This document shows positions 63,252-64,000 of a stretch of 64,000 nucleotides of DNA, in pieces. Source of the stretch: Chitinophaga sp. S165 (lineage in GTDB: Bacteria; Bacteroidota; Bacteroidia; Chitinophagales; Chitinophagaceae); NCBI RefSeq assembly GCF_003182155.1, contig NZ_QGTG01000002.1:124001-188000 (forward strand), given 5' to 3'. Position numbers and translations under genes: made by a program. Within the stretch, counting starts at the first letter, position 1, and each line of letters begins with the position of its first letter. The notes beneath the pieces were generated by a model. The model worked only from the letters and a program-made list of their open reading frames with translations. It was not told the origin of the DNA and ran no database searches.

Positions 63252-64000
63252 TTATTTCTTTCCGTCGCAGCATTTATGCTGTGCATCCACTACGGCAATG
63301 TTCACCATGTTCACAATAGAACGTACGGTACTGCCCAACTGTAGGATGTGTACAGGCTTCTTCATACCCAGCAGTACCGGCCCGATCGCATCGAAGCCCG
63401 CTACTTCCTGGAGAAGGTTATATGCGATGTTTCCTGCCGCAAGATTAGGGAAGATCAGTGTGTTCACTTCCTGTCCCAGCAGTTCACTGAAAGGATAACT
63501 ATCTTTCAGGATCTCCTGGTTAAAGGCCATAGCTGCCTGGATCTCACCGTCTACGATCAGCGTTGGATCTTTCTGTTTTACAATGTCGCGCGCCCTGCTT
63601 ACCAGCTGTGCTTCAGGGGTCGGACTGGAACCGAAGTTAGAGTAAGACACCATTGCAATACGTGGCGTGATGTTAAACTGTCTTACTTCGTTGGCCACCA
63701 GCATCGTGATCTCCGCCAGTTCTTCCGCTGTGGGATTAAAGTTTACAGTTGTATCTCCCAGGAACAGCGGTCCACGTTTCGTATTGATGATATACATACC
63801 GGCCACACGTTTGCAATTGTTCTCAGTACCGATCACCTGTAACGCGGGGCGGATAGTATCCGGATAGTTACGTGTCAGACCGGAGATCAGTGCATCTGCT
63901 TCTCCTGTCTCCACCATCATACAACCGAAGTAGTTACGTTCACGCATTACCTTCTTCGCTTCATACTGGTTGAAACCTTTACGCTGACGCTTTTTGAAGA
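63252..64000 (-). CDS. maeB: NADP-dependent malic enzyme with phosphotransacetylase-like domain, 3' part
   Basis: The 5' part lies beyond the window; 249 codons are visible. The frame is open to the end and reads FKKRQRKGFNQYEAKKVMRERN, ahead of the first in-frame Met. Phosphotransacetylase-like C-terminal domain of MaeB: YFGCMMVETGEADALISGLTRNYPDTIRPALQVIG, GPLFLGDTTVN, MVSYSNFGSSPTPE, VDGEIQAAMAFN, LIFPNLAAGNIAYNL and GPVLLGMKKPVHIL. A free-standing phosphotransacetylase (Pta) is the alternative, but the KKRQRKG and YFGCMMV wording is MaeB-like. Confidence 0.85.
   Translation of the reverse strand, partial: FKKRQRKGFNQYEAKKVMRERNYFGCMMVETGEADALISGLTRNYPDTIRPALQVIGTENNCKRVAGMYIINTKRGPLFLGDTTVNFNPTAEELAEITMLVANEVRQFNITPRIAMVSYSNFGSSPTPEAQLVSRARDIVKQKDPTLIVDGEIQAAMAFNQEILKDSYPFSELLGQEVNTLIFPNLAAGNIAYNLLQEVAGFDAIGPVLLGMKKPVHILQLGSTVRSIVNMVNIAVVDAQHKCCDGKK

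Overview
The window looks like a chromosomal stretch from a member of the Bacteroidota, most likely Chitinophagaceae and close to Chitinophaga. The main reasons are: (1) matches to the Bacteroidota -7 promoter element TAnnTTTG recur in front of genes on both strands; (2) the families are typical of the phylum (TonB-dependent receptor with a carboxypeptidase-regulatory domain, DUF3098 next to FtsX, RprY-like regulators, FtsX-fold permeases of about 800 residues, a large alpha-2-macroglobulin, MaeB); (3) the gene organisation is typical. I see no rRNA, tRNA, CRISPR array, insertion sequence or prophage. Coding density is high and the content is mostly core.

Layout. 150-1857: tsaE and alanine dehydrogenase. 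1854-5224 (minus): a barrel-like protein, uppP, DUF3098 and ftsX. 5365-9172: leuS and an M23 peptidase, separated by the strangest DNA in the window, a long hairpin and then a 100-bp palindrome built from eight contiguous 11-mers. 9176-11611: M28 peptidase and ruvB. 11805-15460 (minus): bestrophin-like channel, UspA-like protein and a two-component pair, with an 11-bp repeat array upstream of the UspA gene. 15558-19630: two orphan RprY-like regulators flanking a DUF3108/flippase-like pair and ruvC. 19608-24514: HIT, greA (with a possible leader attenuator), a 2-hydroxyacid dehydrogenase, rsmA, pdxA and a methyltransferase. 24709-27563: TonB receptor and TPR-like partner. 27753-32151: ATP synthase genes atpB-E-F-H-A, without atpG.

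32378-44864: ABC exporter, a secreted protein with a possible caspase-like C-terminus, DUF1003, a PhoB/PhoR-like pair convergent with a phosphate-selective-type porin, and an O-acylation cassette (MBOAT plus two SGNH hydrolases) just downstream of a glucosaminidase gene. 45649-52352: aspS, a FAD oxidoreductase, and an esterase/orphan permease pair. 52561-52965: a DUF2335 gene broken by two compensating frameshifts. 53179-64000 (minus): alpha-2-macroglobulin, sucD, mlaF-mlaE without mlaD, an unrecognised protein carrying a full set of kinase-like motif residues, and the 3' part of maeB.

Points most worth following up: the 8 x 11-bp palindromic array (8267-8366); the PhoB-type direct-repeat operator (13323-13366); the possible caspase-like protein (34213-36408); the kinase-like protein (62130-63161); the glucosaminidase/O-acetylation cassette; the greA leader attenuator; and the face-to-face ruvC promoter region. 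All functional assignments come from reading motifs by eye; no database search was run.
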